Shown: positions 1 to 7,627, numbered from the stretch's first letter. The stretch: DNA of 9,334 bases from an uncultured Caldimicrobium sp. (GCA_938091475.1 CALLJI010000152.1:1-9334), one strand, 5' to 3'. Notes: generated by a model from the sequence alone, not told the origin. A program made the numbers and translations.

Positions 1-647
1 CCCTTGCCAAAAAGTTAGTTGCCTTTCAAGTGGGGATTGATTTTCTTGCTGGTCCTTCTGAGGTGCTTATAATTGCTGATGAAAGTGCCCCTCCTGAATT
101 TGTGCTCTGGGATATGCTTGCTCAGGCAGAGCATGATCCCCTAAGTTTAAGTTTGCTTATTACACCTTCTAAGAAATTGATTCAAGAAGTTCAGAGGCTC
201 TTACCTTCAGCTTTGGAAAAGGAATTTAGAAGGGAGATTGCAGAGAAATCCTTGCGCAAAAGGGGTGCACTCATAAAAGTAGTAAATTTGGAGAGTGCCT
301 TTGAGCTTGCCAATGAGATTGCGCCTGAGCATCTTGAGCTTATGATTGAGAATCCAGAAGGATATTTACCTTTAATTAAACATGCAGGTGCTGTTTTTTT
401 AGGGGCTTACACTCCTGAAGCTATAGGAGATTATTTAGCAGGGCCAAATCATGTATTGCCCACTATGGGATTAGCAAGATTTGCAAGCTCCCTATCCACA
501 GAAAAGTTTATAAAAAAGATCAATTTTATGAAGTACTCAAAAGAGGCTTTAGAAAGAGAGGCTCAAAGTGTAATTAGGCTTGCCCAGGCAGAAAATCTTC
601 CCTCTCATGCAGAGACAGTAAAAGTGAGATTAAAAAATAATCCTTAA
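1..647 (+). CDS. hisD: Histidinol dehydrogenase, C-terminal half (5' end outside window)
   Basis: Catalyses the last two steps of histidine synthesis, L-histidinol to L-histidine with two NAD+, in the cytoplasm. The reading frame is open from base 3, so the gene enters from the left; 214 residues are visible of a family length near 430. The GTG at 30 is internal, because the upstream codons continue the family sequence (LAKKLVAFQ before VGIDFLAGPSEVL). Visible family residues, numbered in the fragment: zinc ligands Gln41 and His44 (AQAEHD), catalytic Glu109-His110 (APEHLEL), zinc ligand Asp143 (IGDYLAGPNHVLPT) and zinc ligand His202 (LPSHAET). They correspond to E. coli Gln259, His262, Glu326, His327, Asp360 and His419, so the active site looks intact. 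The pfk gene starts 31 nt after the stop with no terminator visible, so the two are probably co-transcribed. No other his gene is in the window. Confidence 0.97.
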   Translation, partial: LAKKLVAFQVGIDFLAGPSEVLIIADESAPPEFVLWDMLAQAEHDPLSLSLLITPSKKLIQEVQRLLPSALEKEFRREIAEKSLRKRGALIKVVNLESAFELANEIAPEHLELMIENPEGYLPLIKHAGAVFLGAYTPEAIGDYLAGPNHVLPTMGLARFASSLSTEKFIKKINFMKYSKEALEREAQSVIRLAQAENLPSHAETVKVRLKNNP

Positions 648-678
648 AACAAAAAAGTCTTAAAGGGGTGAGAGAAAA

Positions 679-2028
679 ATGAAACTTTATTGTGATCCTA
701 TGGAGTTTGCTGAAGAGATCCTTGAAGATATTGAAACAGAGATTGAAACCTTAGGACTAGCCAAAATCCCCAATCCACTCAAGAGCCCCAATCAATGTTT
801 CGTAAGTGATGAGCACAGAGTAAGTTTAAGGGTAAATTATAGATATTTACAAGAAACTATTTCTCAAAATAAGAGTGTTCCCTCTCTTGAGCTTGCCGGA
901 CCAAGGCCTTATATTTATTTTGATCCTTCCAAAGTAAAGGCTGGAATAGTTACTTGTGGAGGGCTTTGTCCTGGTATTAATGATGTAATAAGAAGTATTG
1001 TGATGACCCTATATTATTCTTATGGTGTAGATAAAATTATAGGCTTTAAATATGGACTACAGGGTTTTATACCTAACTATGGGCATCCTATAGTGGAGTT
1101 AACTCCAGAGGTAGTTAAAGATATTCATGCTATGGGGGGTACCTTTCTTGGCACATCTCGGGGTCATCAACCTATAGAGGAAATTGTGGATACCTTAGAG
1201 AGGCTGAATATTCAAATTCTCTTTATGATAGGGGGAGATGGCACTTTCAGAGCTGCCACTAAGATTACTGAAGAGATAAAAAAAAGAGGCTTAAAGATAG
1301 CGGTGGTTGCTATTCCTAAGACTATAGATAATGATATTTGGCTAGTTTCTAAGACCTTTGGTTTTGATACTGCTGTAGAGATGGCTTGTGAAGCTATCCG
1401 TTGTGCTCACACAGAGGCCATAGCTGTACCCTATGGAATAGGGCTTGTTAAGTTAATGGGAAGGCACTCTGGTTTTATTGCTGCAGCTGCAACTCTTGCA
1501 ACAAAGGAGGTTAACTTTTGTTTGGTTCCAGAGATAGATTTTGATTTGGAGGGGCCAAATGGCTTTTTGGCAGAACTTGAGAGGAGGCTTGTAAGTAGAA
1601 AACATGCGGTCATAGTTGTGGCTGAGGGAGCTGGCCAAAAATATGTGAGAAAAGATCCCCCTGAATATGATGCCTCTGGAAATATTAAACTTGGTGATAT
1701 AGGGAAATTTTTGAAAGAAAAAATTGAAGCCTATTTCAAGGAGAGAAAGATTGATGTAGTGATTAGATATATAGATCCAAGTTATATTATAAGAAGTGTT
1801 CCAGCTAATGTAGAGGATAGAATTTATTGTGGTTTTTTGGGACAATATGCGGTACATGCTGCAATGGCAGGAAAAACAGGTTTAATGATTAGTTATTTAA
1901 ACGAACAATTTGTGCATATTCCACTTAAAGAGGCTATAAAAAAGAGAAAACAGATTAATTTAAAGAGTAGATTTTGGCTTTCTGTGCTTGAATCAACGGG
2001 ACAAAGAGAAATGAAAAACTCACTATGA
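679..2028 (+). CDS. Atypical (clade X) 6-phosphofructokinase, probably ATP-dependent
   Basis: Phosphorylates fructose 6-phosphate to fructose 1,6-bisphosphate in glycolysis; cytoplasmic; 449 residues. The sequence resembles the long plant, trypanosome and spirochaete TP0108 group more than E. coli PfkA. There is an N-terminal extension of about 70 residues, then AGPRPYIYF (73-81) and [16 protein letters not shown] (90-105). The phosphoryl-donor loop is GGDGT (185-189), followed by PKTIDND (213-219, catalytic Asp217), LMGRHSGF (259-266) and PE at 284-285. Donor preference in the family tracks two positions: E. coli Gly104 (here Gly188) and Gly124 (here Lys214). Gly with Lys is the pairing of the atypical ATP-using enzymes, while PPi enzymes usually carry Asp at the first position. 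ATP use is thus inferred, not shown. The start is the ATG behind an AAAGGGGTGAG Shine-Dalgarno stretch. The stop overlaps the ftsH start (ATGA), indicating translational coupling. Confidence 0.93.
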   Translation: MKLYCDPMEFAEEILEDIETEIETLGLAKIPNPLKSPNQCFVSDEHRVSLRVNYRYLQETISQNKSVPSLELAGPRPYIYFDPSKVKAGIVTCGGLCPGINDVIRSIVMTLYYSYGVDKIIGFKYGLQGFIPNYGHPIVELTPEVVKDIHAMGGTFLGTSRGHQPIEEIVDTLERLNIQILFMIGGDGTFRAATKITEEIKKRGLKIAVVAIPKTIDNDIWLVSKTFGFDTAVEMACEAIRCAHTEAIAVPYGIGLVKLMGRHSGFIAAAATLATKEVNFCLVPEIDFDLEGPNGFLAELERRLVSRKHAVIVVAEGAGQKYVRKDPPEYDASGNIKLGDIGKFLKEKIEAYFKERKIDVVIRYIDPSYIIRSVPANVEDRIYCGFLGQYAVHAAMAGKTGLMISYLNEQFVHIPLKEAIKKRKQINLKSRFWLSVLESTGQREMKNSL

Positions 2029-3848
2029 ATCAATGGAATCGCTTTCTTTTAGTGGCTGTCATCTTTGGTATTACTATAATTGGACTCTATTTTCTTCAAT
2101 ATTACCTCTCTCCTGTGGAGAGAATAAGTTATTATGAATTTAAGGTATTAGCTAAAAAAGGGCAAGTTGAAAATTTAATTATTAAAAAAAACGAAATTAC
2201 TGGGGCATTTAGGGAAGGAGCAGCAGAAACTTTACATCAGTTAAGAAAGAAACCTGTCAAGCTTCCTCCTTATTTTAAAACCATAAAAGCTGAGGATCCA
2301 GAGTTTATTAAAATTCTTGAAGAGAGAGAAATTAATTTTGAAGTTAGGGCTGAAGCTACTTTCTGGATAACTGTCCTTTCTTGGGTGGTACCTATATTGC
2401 TTTTAATCCTCTTCTGGCTTTTTATTTTTAAAAGATTTGTCTCCCCTGAGGGTGGGATTATGTCTGTCGGTAAGAGTAAGGCTAAAATTTATGTGGAAAA
2501 CGAGATAAAGGTTACCTTTGCGGATGTGGCAGGTGTGGATGAAGCGGTTGAGGAATTAAAGGAGATCATTGAATTTTTAAAATATCCACAGAAATTTACG
2601 AGCTTAGGTGCTAAAATTCCCAAGGGAGTGTTATTAGTTGGACCACCAGGTACAGGGAAGACCCTTTTAGCTAAGGCTGTAGCTGGAGAAGCAGGGGTGC
2701 CCTTTATTTCCATCTCCGGCTCATCTTTTGTGGAGATGTTTGTTGGGGTAGGCGCAGCCAGAGTGCGAGATCTATTTGCCCAAGCAGAGAAAATGGCTCC
2801 CTGCATCATTTTTATTGATGAAATAGATGCTGTAGGAAGGGTTAGAGGGCTTTCCCCTGCTGGAGGCACTGAGGAGAGAGAGCATACCCTTACTCAGCTT
2901 TTAACGGAAATGGATGGATTTGATCCGAAGAAGGGCGTTATTATTATTGCAGCTACTAATCGTCCTGAGATTCTTGACCCAGCCCTCTTAAGACCTGGTA
3001 GGTTTGATAGGGTAGTAGTAGTGGATAGACCTGATGTAAAGGGCAGAGAGGCTATCCTTCGGATTCATACGAGAAATTTGAAACTTGCAGAGGATGTGGA
3101 TCTCAAAGTTATAGCAGCGAGAACCCCTGGGATGGTAGGGGCTGATTTGGCTAATATTGTAAATGAAGCTGCCCTGCTTGCAGCTAGAAAAGGTAAAAGA
3201 GCAGTAGAAATGGAGGATTTTGAAGAGGCCATAGATAGGGTGATAGCAGGACTTGCTAAAAAGAGCAGATATCTCTCCCCAGAGGAAAAGAAAAGAATAG
3301 CCTATCATGAGGCTGGACACGCCATTGTAGCATCAGTTTTAACTCCTAAGGAAAAGGTGCATCGGGTATCCATTATTCCTCGAGGTATAGCAGCCTTAGG
3401 ATATACCCTTCAACTGCCAGAAGAAGAGAGATATCTTTATACCAAAGAAGAACTCTTAGCCAAAATTGCAGTGCTCTTTGGTGGAAGGGTGGCAGAAGAG
3501 CTCTTTTTTAAAGAAATTTCCACAGGTGCTCAAAACGATTTAGAAAGGGCAACAGAGATAGCAAGGGCTATGGTTATGGATTACGGAATGAGCGAAGTCT
3601 TAGGTCCTCAAACTTTTAGAAAAAGGGAAGCCCTCTTTTTAGACCTTCCCTTCAAAGAGCGGGAACTCATCTCAGAAAAAACAGCAATTCTCATAGATGA
3701 AGAGATTGCTAAAACCCTTAAACTTTGTTATGATAAAGCTAAAAGCATTATAGAAGAAAGGAAAGAAAAATTAGAGGCATTAGTAGAGAAACTTTTACAG
3801 AGAGAAGTACTTGAGGGCGAAGAGTTAGCTGAACTATTGTATAAATAA
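2025..3848 (+). CDS. ftsH: ATP-dependent zinc metalloprotease FtsH
   Basis: Membrane-anchored AAA+ protease that extracts and degrades misfolded membrane proteins and some cytoplasmic regulators; works as a hexamer. All domains are present in 607 residues: membrane segment 7-28, an extracytoplasmic domain of about 85 residues, membrane segment 113-135, then the ATPase with Walker A GPPGTGKT (206-213), pore loop MFVG (238-241), Walker B IIFIDE (261-266) and second region of homology ending LLRPGRFDR (321-329). The protease domain has the zinc site HEAGH (428-432) with Asp505 as probable third ligand ([10 protein letters not shown]). The length is near the short end of the family because the C-terminal tail is brief. 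The common LGP-L-AY stretch after GMSE is replaced by LGPQTF. The ATG overlaps the pfk stop by 4 nt and has no strong Shine-Dalgarno, so translation probably depends on the upstream gene. Confidence 0.98.
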   Translation: MNQWNRFLLVAVIFGITIIGLYFLQYYLSPVERISYYEFKVLAKKGQVENLIIKKNEITGAFREGAAETLHQLRKKPVKLPPYFKTIKAEDPEFIKILEEREINFEVRAEATFWITVLSWVVPILLLILFWLFIFKRFVSPEGGIMSVGKSKAKIYVENEIKVTFADVAGVDEAVEELKEIIEFLKYPQKFTSLGAKIPKGVLLVGPPGTGKTLLAKAVAGEAGVPFISISGSSFVEMFVGVGAARVRDLFAQAEKMAPCIIFIDEIDAVGRVRGLSPAGGTEEREHTLTQLLTEMDGFDPKKGVIIIAATNRPEILDPALLRPGRFDRVVVVDRPDVKGREAILRIHTRNLKLAEDVDLKVIAARTPGMVGADLANIVNEAALLAARKGKRAVEMEDFEEAIDRVIAGLAKKSRYLSPEEKKRIAYHEAGHAIVASVLTPKEKVHRVSIIPRGIAALGYTLQLPEEERYLYTKEELLAKIAVLFGGRVAEELFFKEISTGAQNDLERATEIARAMVMDYGMSEVLGPQTFRKREALFLDLPFKERELISEKTAILIDEEIAKTLKLCYDKAKSIIEERKEKLEALVEKLLQREVLEGEELAELLYK

Positions 3849-3862
3849 GTGGGAGGACACAA

Positions 3863-5521
3863 ATGTATTTCCTTTTTTATCTACTTTTCATTTTCTTTTT
3901 TTTCGTGCCTACTTTGCAGGCTCAAAGCTTCATTAAAATTCTTGAGGATCTAAAAAGAGATTACCAACCTCTATCAGCGCTTCTTATTGGTATAGAAGGC
4001 AATGAAGTGATTATAGATAAGGGTAGAATTCAGGGTGTGAAACCAAAGGACCAATTTGTGATTTACAAAAAGGTAAAAAAGATAGTGCATCCTGAGACCA
4101 AGGAATCTCTTGGTTTTTTGAAAGAACCTATTGGAAAAATTGAAATTTTGCGGGTAGATGAAAATTTTGCAACAGGCAGAATTCTTTCTAAAAAAGAAGA
4201 GATTCCGGTGCCCACACCTGTGAAAAGGAACACAGATCTAAGAATATTAGTGCTTCCAGAGGATGGAGCTCTCTCTGAAGAGCTTTTTTATACCTTTAAG
4301 AATCTATTACCAGAGTGCGAAATATTTTTTGAACCAAAGTTAAGTTTTTCCCAAATTTCCTCGGCTGATCTTTTTAATAGGAAAATTGATCTGCTCTTTG
4401 TTGCAGGGGAGGGTTATATAAAGGTTTATAATGGTTATTTAGATCTAATTAGAGCCTATGGAAGCCCCTATCCCAAAAGGGAGGTACATAGGGAACTTGC
4501 CATAAAAAGCCCTCCTCCCCAGGTAGTTCCTCCTCCTCAGCCCAGTCTTTTCACTTCAGCTCAAGTCGCCCTTTTGGGTAAAATGCCAGGGGAAGCCCTT
4601 CAAGTAGAGTTTGCTGATATCAATGGAGATGGCAAAAAGGAAATGCTCTATTTTACAAAGGAGGGGCTTTTTGTTCTTCAGATTAGAGGAGGGCTTCTTG
4701 CTCAATATAGACCTGAAAAGGGTAAAATACTTTCTTTTTCTGTAGGACCCTCAGGCTGGATTGCCCTTAATATTTATGAAAAAAATCTGGGGATGAGGAG
4801 TGAAATCTTAAAATTTACACCTCAGGGTTTGCAACCCATTATTAAAAATCTCAATTTAATCCTTCAATTTGTGGATTATGTGGGAACAGGAGAAAGAGAT
4901 ACTCTTCTTGCTCAAACCTTTGATGGAGATACTTTTTTTGGAAAAGAGGTCTATCTTGTTAAAAGAGAGGGAGACTCAATAAAGTATGTGCAAAGAGTAG
5001 AAATTCCTGAAAACTTTAGAATTATTGGAGCAGATTTTGTAGACCTTGATGGAGATGGCATAAGAGAACTTATCTCTTATTTACCAGATGGAAGACTGGG
5101 GATATATAAAGGTACCAAACTAATCTTTTCAACGCCCTTTTCAACTGCAAAACACTTTTATCAACTTGCCCTCACAAAGGGAAAAAGGGAGCAGGAGGTG
5201 ATTAAAGCCGTAGTTGGACCCTATCCTAGTTTTGTGATAAAAGACTTTAATGGTGATGGCTTACCAGATCTGCTTTTGGTAAAAGCAGAATTTCCCTTAG
5301 AGAGGGTTGCCAAAGATCTTAAAACTACCCCCCTCAATCAGAGCACCTTTCAATTTTACTTAATCTCTTTTCAGGGAACTTATTATTTCAGAGCTTTGCC
5401 TCTTCAGGAAATGGGAATTTTGACAGGTTTGGGGGAGGAGAATAGAACACTTTATTTTACCACAGTAAAGGGAATTTATCCTGGGCAAACTGAGAGTTTT
5501 CTCTATTCTATTTTATACTGA
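3863..5521 (+). CDS. Exported FG-GAP/VCBS repeat protein with FlgT-like N-terminal domain
   Basis: Function unknown. The 552-residue product starts with a hydrophobic segment (about 2-20) ending TLQAQS, which reads as a Sec signal peptide cut after QA; no lipobox cysteine is visible. Residues 38-108 (LIGIEGNEVIIDKGRIQGVK, then a GKIEILRV strand) resemble the C-terminal domain of flagellar assembly protein FlgT and related envelope proteins; this is recalled by eye, not searched. A proline-rich linker (216-228) leads to three calcium-loop motifs of FG-GAP type: DINGDG (252-257), DLDGDG (394-399) and DFNGDG (461-466). That is fewer than the seven blades of a full propeller, so other blades may be degenerate. 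The ATG follows GGGAGGA by 6 nt, a strong ribosome site, 14 nt after ftsH. The 3' end overlaps ahbB on the opposite strand. A periplasmic or outer-surface location is inferred. Confidence 0.85.
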   Translation: MYFLFYLLFIFFFFVPTLQAQSFIKILEDLKRDYQPLSALLIGIEGNEVIIDKGRIQGVKPKDQFVIYKKVKKIVHPETKESLGFLKEPIGKIEILRVDENFATGRILSKKEEIPVPTPVKRNTDLRILVLPEDGALSEELFYTFKNLLPECEIFFEPKLSFSQISSADLFNRKIDLLFVAGEGYIKVYNGYLDLIRAYGSPYPKREVHRELAIKSPPPQVVPPPQPSLFTSAQVALLGKMPGEALQVEFADINGDGKKEMLYFTKEGLFVLQIRGGLLAQYRPEKGKILSFSVGPSGWIALNIYEKNLGMRSEILKFTPQGLQPIIKNLNLILQFVDYVGTGERDTLLAQTFDGDTFFGKEVYLVKREGDSIKYVQRVEIPENFRIIGADFVDLDGDGIRELISYLPDGRLGIYKGTKLIFSTPFSTAKHFYQLALTKGKREQEVIKAVVGPYPSFVIKDFNGDGLPDLLLVKAEFPLERVAKDLKTTPLNQSTFQFYLISFQGTYYFRALPLQEMGILTGLGEENRTLYFTTVKGIYPGQTESFLYSILY

Positions 5522-5988
5522 GCGTGTTTCCTTACGATTTCCTTCTGAGTAAACAAAATTTCACATTCTTCAAGCTGAAGCTCTTCTTTTGCTTTATGAA
5601 TAAGATTTATCAATTCTTCCCTACTTTGGGCATGGCACATAGTGTATAGATTATAAGGCCAATCTGGATAAGTTTTTCTGACATAACAGTGGGATACAAA
5701 GGGTTTACTAGCAAAATATTTTCCTACTTCCTCCACTCTTTCCTCGGGAACACGCCAAGCTACCATAGCATTACCTTCGAAACCAACTAAGTTGTGACGA
5801 AGAGTTGCTCCCAATCTCCTTATAATTTTTTTCTCAAGAAGAGATTTTATAGCAGAAATAACTTCTTCTTGTGACATATTTAGTTCTTCTGCAAGAGCTT
5901 TGTAGGGCTCTTTTACAAGGGGAAGCCCTTTTATAAGAGCTTTGAGTACTTTTTTTTCGTTTTCTGTTAAAGAAAGCTCAAGGTTCAT
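5503..5988 (-). CDS. ahbB: Siroheme decarboxylase subunit, AhbB type
   Basis: In the alternative heme pathway of sulfate reducers and archaea, AhbA and AhbB together decarboxylate siroheme to 12,18-didecarboxysiroheme. The 161-residue product has an Lrp-like winged helix (about 8-58, ending IIRRLGA at 55-61) and the family signatures RHNLVGF (64-70), GNAMVAW (72-78), VSHCYVR (98-104) and DWPYNLYTM (109-117). The NAMV-W and SHCY/WPYNLYTM patterns point to AhbB rather than AhbA, from memory of the families. His65 and His100 are candidate active-site residues. I start at the ATG overlapping the queF stop by one base (TAATG): the open frame runs 33 codons further upstream, but that part lies inside queF and has no family resemblance. 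No AhbA is in the window. The 3' end overlaps the FG-GAP gene by 19 nt. A transcription regulator is the main alternative, judged unlikely. Confidence 0.87.
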   Translation of the reverse strand: MNLELSLTENEKKVLKALIKGLPLVKEPYKALAEELNMSQEEVISAIKSLLEKKIIRRLGATLRHNLVGFEGNAMVAWRVPEERVEEVGKYFASKPFVSHCYVRKTYPDWPYNLYTMCHAQSREELINLIHKAKEELQLEECEILFTQKEIVRKHAQYKIE

Positions 5989-6365
5989 TAAGTTAATTCC
6001 CTTTCTACCATTACTATAGTATGCACATTTCCGCGAGGGTGAAAATCCCCAATGACTCTTAAATAGCGTGGGCTTAGGAGATTCCACAGGGCATCAAATA
6101 TTTCATTCACTGCAGCTTCGTGGGAGATATAGCGATTTCTAAATTTATTTAGCCAGAGTTTAAGAGAACGAAGCTCAACAATTTTTTTATCGGGTGTATA
6201 AGTGATTTTTATTATAGCAAAGTCTGGATAGCCTGATCTGGGGCAAAGACAAGTAAACTCGGGAAAGGTGATCTCAATTTGATAATCTCTATCAGGATAG
6301 GGATTCTCCCAGGCTTCAAGTTCAGCAGTTTCAATAGCTATTTCACCATATTTTTTTTCAAGCAT
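5988..6365 (-). CDS. queF: NADPH-dependent preQ0 reductase QueF
   Basis: Reduces 7-cyano-7-deazaguanine (preQ0) to 7-aminomethyl-7-deazaguanine (preQ1), the precursor that is inserted into tRNAs with GUN anticodons on the way to queuosine. The 125-residue product is of the short single-domain (B. subtilis type) form. The nucleophile is Cys41 in [12 protein letters not shown], with general acid Asp48 seven residues later as in the family. The QueF motif is [14 protein letters not shown] (64-77), and substrate-binding His82-Glu83 lie in ISHE. The start is the first ATG, 33 nt after the mature end of tRNA-Arg. No good Shine-Dalgarno precedes it, so the message may be read from a short processed leader. 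It sits between two tRNA genes and ahbB on one transcript. No other queuosine gene is visible here. Confidence 0.95.
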   Translation of the reverse strand: MLEKKYGEIAIETAELEAWENPYPDRDYQIEITFPEFTCLCPRSGYPDFAIIKITYTPDKKIVELRSLKLWLNKFRNRYISHEAAVNEIFDALWNLLSPRYLRVIGDFHPRGNVHTIVMVERELT

Positions 6366-6398
6366 AGTCTTTGTATATCACTAATTAGATTTTAAGTG

Positions 6399-6472
6399 CG
6401 CCCCTGGCAGGACTCGAACCTGCGACCTTGAGATTAGGAATCTCACGCTCTATCCTACTGAGCTACAGGGGC
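6399..6472 (-). tRNA. tRNA-Arg(CCU)
   Basis: The minus strand folds into a complete 74-nt cloverleaf. The acceptor stem GCCCCTG/CAGGGGC is perfect, the D stem is GCTC/GAGC, the anticodon stem TGAGA/TCTCA holds loop TTCCTAA with anticodon CCT, and the T arm is GCAGG-TTCGAGT-CCTGC. The discriminator is G. CCA is not encoded (the next bases are CAC), so it must be added after transcription. It reads AGG, a common arginine codon in this window. The 5' end is 25 nt after tRNA-Val and the 3' end is 33 nt before queF. Confidence 0.97.
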
Positions 6473-6497
6473 ACAGCTTTTATGAGTAAGATAAAAA

Positions 6498-6569
6498 TGG
6501 GCGGAAGAGGATTCGAACCTCTGACCCCCGGCTTGTAAGGCCGATGCTCTCCCCCTGAGCTATCCGCCC
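6498..6569 (-). tRNA. tRNA-Val(UAC)
   Basis: The minus strand gives a complete 72-nt cloverleaf. The acceptor stem is GGGCGGA/TCCGCCC, the D arm GCTCAGGGGGAGAGC, the anticodon stem TCGGC/GCCGG (including one C-G/G-C rich pair set) holds loop CTTACAA with anticodon TAC, and the T arm is AGAGG-TTCGAAT-CCTCT. The discriminator is A. CCA is not encoded (TTT follows). It is the first gene after the promoter at 6583-6613, with a predicted leader of only a few bases. Confidence 0.97.
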
Positions 6570-6582
6570 CTGCACGATATTT

Positions 6583-6613
6583 ATTAAAATAAACTATCTT
6601 TTTTAATTGTCAA
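6583..6613 (-). promoter_or_regulatory. Sigma-70-type promoter of the tRNA-Val/tRNA-Arg/queF/ahbB unit
   Basis: On the minus strand a consensus -35 TTGACA (6608-6613) is followed either by TATTTT after 16 nt (4 of 6 matches) or by TTTAAT after 19 nt (5 of 6 matches). Either places transcription start within about 10 nt of the tRNA-Val 5' end. It is the only good promoter upstream of the four genes. The box at 6625-6636 lies 11 nt upstream of the -35. Confidence 0.75.
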
Positions 6614-6624
6614 GAAAATTTGCT

Positions 6625-6636
6625 AATGTTCCAAAA
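6625..6636 (-). promoter_or_regulatory. Upstream box TTTTGGAACATT of the tRNA promoter
   Basis: This 12-mer is identical to one at the tpx promoter and has the same 11-nt distance to the -35. Similarity continues outward: 16 of 18 bases match over 6625-6642 and 7476-7493. Its place, about -58 to -47 relative to the start, is where UP-element subsites or activator sites lie. Function is inferred. Confidence 0.5.
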
Positions 6637-6678
6637 AGTGTATTCTCTTTGCCCCGCCGTACCAAAATGATTTAACAA

Positions 6679-6704
6679 TAGGGGCACGACATGTCGTGCC
6701 CCTA
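6679..6704. repeat. 26-bp perfect palindrome
   Basis: Each half is TAGGGGCACGACA and its exact complement, with no spacer. It is far more GC-rich than the surrounding DNA. It shares the TAGGGGC/GCCCC ends of the palindromes at 7535-7850 and forms the left end of the direct repeat copy that ends at 6853. Confidence 0.95.
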
Positions 6705-6853
6705 AAAAATTCACCAAATTTTTTCTATCGTAGCAAAAATTATCTCCTTAGGTTGAGCAATTCTGTCTAATTATACAAAAGAAGTAGACATAGATAGACG
6801 AATGTGACAATTCAAAACAGTAAAGAAATGTAAGTAGACCTTAGGAATAACAG
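6679..6853. repeat. Direct repeat, copy 1 (about 175 nt, degenerate)
   Basis: Matches 7825-7999 in the same orientation at an offset of 1146 at both ends (1148 in part of the interior). The most similar part is the right end: TGACAATTCAAAA begins it and ACCTTAGGAATAACAG ends it, with 38 of 49 bases equal over 6805-6853. A middle block (6731-6779) matches 33 of 49. The stretches between are weakly similar. Counts were made by eye. The copy starts with a TAGGGGC palindrome. Confidence 0.75.
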
Positions 6854-6892
6854 AAAAACAAGAACAAAGGGATTTTTTCCTTTATCCTAAAA

Positions 6893-7402
6893 TTATAATA
6901 ACTTTTTTAACATCTCAATTACTTCACTGTAATTGGGCTCCTCTGTTATTTCAGGTACAATCTGGATATACTCCACTTTTCCCTCTTTATTGATGATGAA
7001 GATTGACCTTGCTAATAGACCTTTAAGAGGACCTTCACCAATTAAAACTCCAAATTTTTCCATATCTTTATAACGAAAGTCTGAAACTACGCTAACATTT
7101 TTTATGTTATAACTTTCACAAAAACGTTTTTGGGCAAAGGGAAGATCCATAGAGATTACTGTAACCTCAACATTTTCTAATTTAGCTAAGAGTTCATTAA
7201 ATTTTTGTGTTTCTCTCTCGCAAACAGGAGTATCAAGAGAGGGTACAGTAATTAGTAATTGAATTTTTCCCTTAGCACCACCTATAACTTTTTCTTGAAG
7301 GTCTTGAGTCACTAAAACTGCCTGAGGAGCCTCTGCCCCTACTTGAATTTCTGGACCAACTAAAAAGAAGGGTGTTCCCTTTAGATTAATGCTCTTTGCC
7401 AT
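6893..7402 (-). CDS. tpx: Thiol peroxidase (atypical 2-Cys peroxiredoxin)
   Basis: Reduces hydrogen peroxide and alkyl hydroperoxides with electrons from thioredoxin; here presumably oxygen defence in an anaerobe. The 169 residues equal the family length. Peroxidatic Cys61 lies in SLDTPVCERET with Thr58 and Pro59 in place; resolving Cys95 lies in AQKRFCESYNI, the Tpx spacing of 34 residues. ARSIFII (131-137) carries the conserved arginine. Start: ATG behind AAGGAGG with a 5-nt gap, the clearest ribosome site on the minus strand. It is a single-gene unit with its own promoter. It is flanked on both sides by repeats, but its codon use looks like that of its neighbours, so nothing points to recent transfer. 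Confidence 0.96.
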   Translation of the reverse strand: MAKSINLKGTPFFLVGPEIQVGAEAPQAVLVTQDLQEKVIGGAKGKIQLLITVPSLDTPVCERETQKFNELLAKLENVEVTVISMDLPFAQKRFCESYNIKNVSVVSDFRYKDMEKFGVLIGEGPLKGLLARSIFIINKEGKVEYIQIVPEITEEPNYSEVIEMLKKLL

Positions 7403-7436
7403 AAGAGCCTCCTTATAGTTAAGAATATAAATTCTA

Positions 7437-7464
7437 ATTCTAAAAAATCTTTAAAAAAAGTCAA
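7437..7464 (-). promoter_or_regulatory. Promoter of tpx
   Basis: On the minus strand, TTGACT (7459-7464, 5 of 6) and TAGAAT (7437-7442, 5 of 6) are separated by 16 nt. Transcription would start near 7430, giving a leader of about 28 nt that includes the AAGGAGG site at 7408-7414. Confidence 0.7.
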
Positions 7465-7475
7465 TCAGAAATAAG

Positions 7476-7487
7476 AATGTTCCAAAA
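7476..7487 (-). promoter_or_regulatory. Upstream box TTTTGGAACATT of the tpx promoter
   Basis: Identical 12-mer to 6625-6636, again with exactly 11 nt to the -35. It directly adjoins the first, degenerate GTAGGG unit of the palindrome cluster (7491), so it could be either a promoter element or the edge of an inserted repeat. Confidence 0.5.
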
Positions 7488-7534
7488 TTTGTAGGGACTA
7501 AGCCTTGCGATATCTAAAGGGATAAAATTAAGAG

Positions 7535-7554
7535 GGGCGGTTCACGAACCGCCC
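7535..7554. repeat. Palindrome unit: GGGCGGTTC / GAACCGCCC
   Basis: Perfect 9-bp arms with a 2-nt AC centre. It is the first intact unit of the cluster. A more decayed unit precedes it at about 7491-7520 (GTAGGGACTAAGCC) and an imperfect one follows at 7567-7587 (GGGCT-AGGC/GCCT-C-AGCCC). Confidence 0.9.
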
Positions 7555-7604
7555 ACAAATTAGTAAGGGCTAGGCTTGCCTCAGCCCAAAATGTATCAAT
7601 GGTA

Positions 7605-7626
7605 GGGTCAATTCACGAATTGCCCC
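7605..7626. repeat. Palindrome unit: CAATTC / GAATTG core
   Basis: Six-bp arms round AC, then one mismatch (T/C), then GGG/CCC. The GTAG flank is on the left, so the unit points to the right. Confidence 0.85.
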
Positions 7627-7627
7627 A

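Larger units (their letters stand above)
6573..6892. other. Gene-free stretch between tRNA-Val and tpx
   Basis: About 320 nt with no credible coding frame. It contains the tRNA promoter, the upstream box, a 26-bp perfect palindrome and the first copy of the long direct repeat. A weak 5-bp hairpin (AAAGG/CCTTT, about 6867-6882) just after the tpx stop could help terminate tpx transcription, but it lacks a clean U-tract and is not called separately. Confidence 0.7.

Noticed and set aside
1..29. hisD starting at GTG 30
   Set aside because: The frame is open to the left edge and the upstream residues match the family, so the gene is cut by the window edge rather than truncated.
1431..1857. Two antisense open frames inside the phosphofructokinase gene
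   Set aside because: They lie opposite a clearly conserved gene, show no family resemblance and have no ribosome sites of note.
2489..3320. Antisense open frames inside ftsH
   Set aside because: They mirror the conserved AAA+ coding sequence and look like chance frames.
5989..6087. 33-residue N-terminal extension of AhbB
   Set aside because: It overlaps queF coding sequence and does not look like the family; the TAATG start gives a normal-length protein beginning with the winged helix.
6399..6569. tRNA genes as an integration site for a mobile element
   Set aside because: No integrase and no repeated tRNA 3' end are seen in the window; both tRNAs are complete and lie in an operon-like row.
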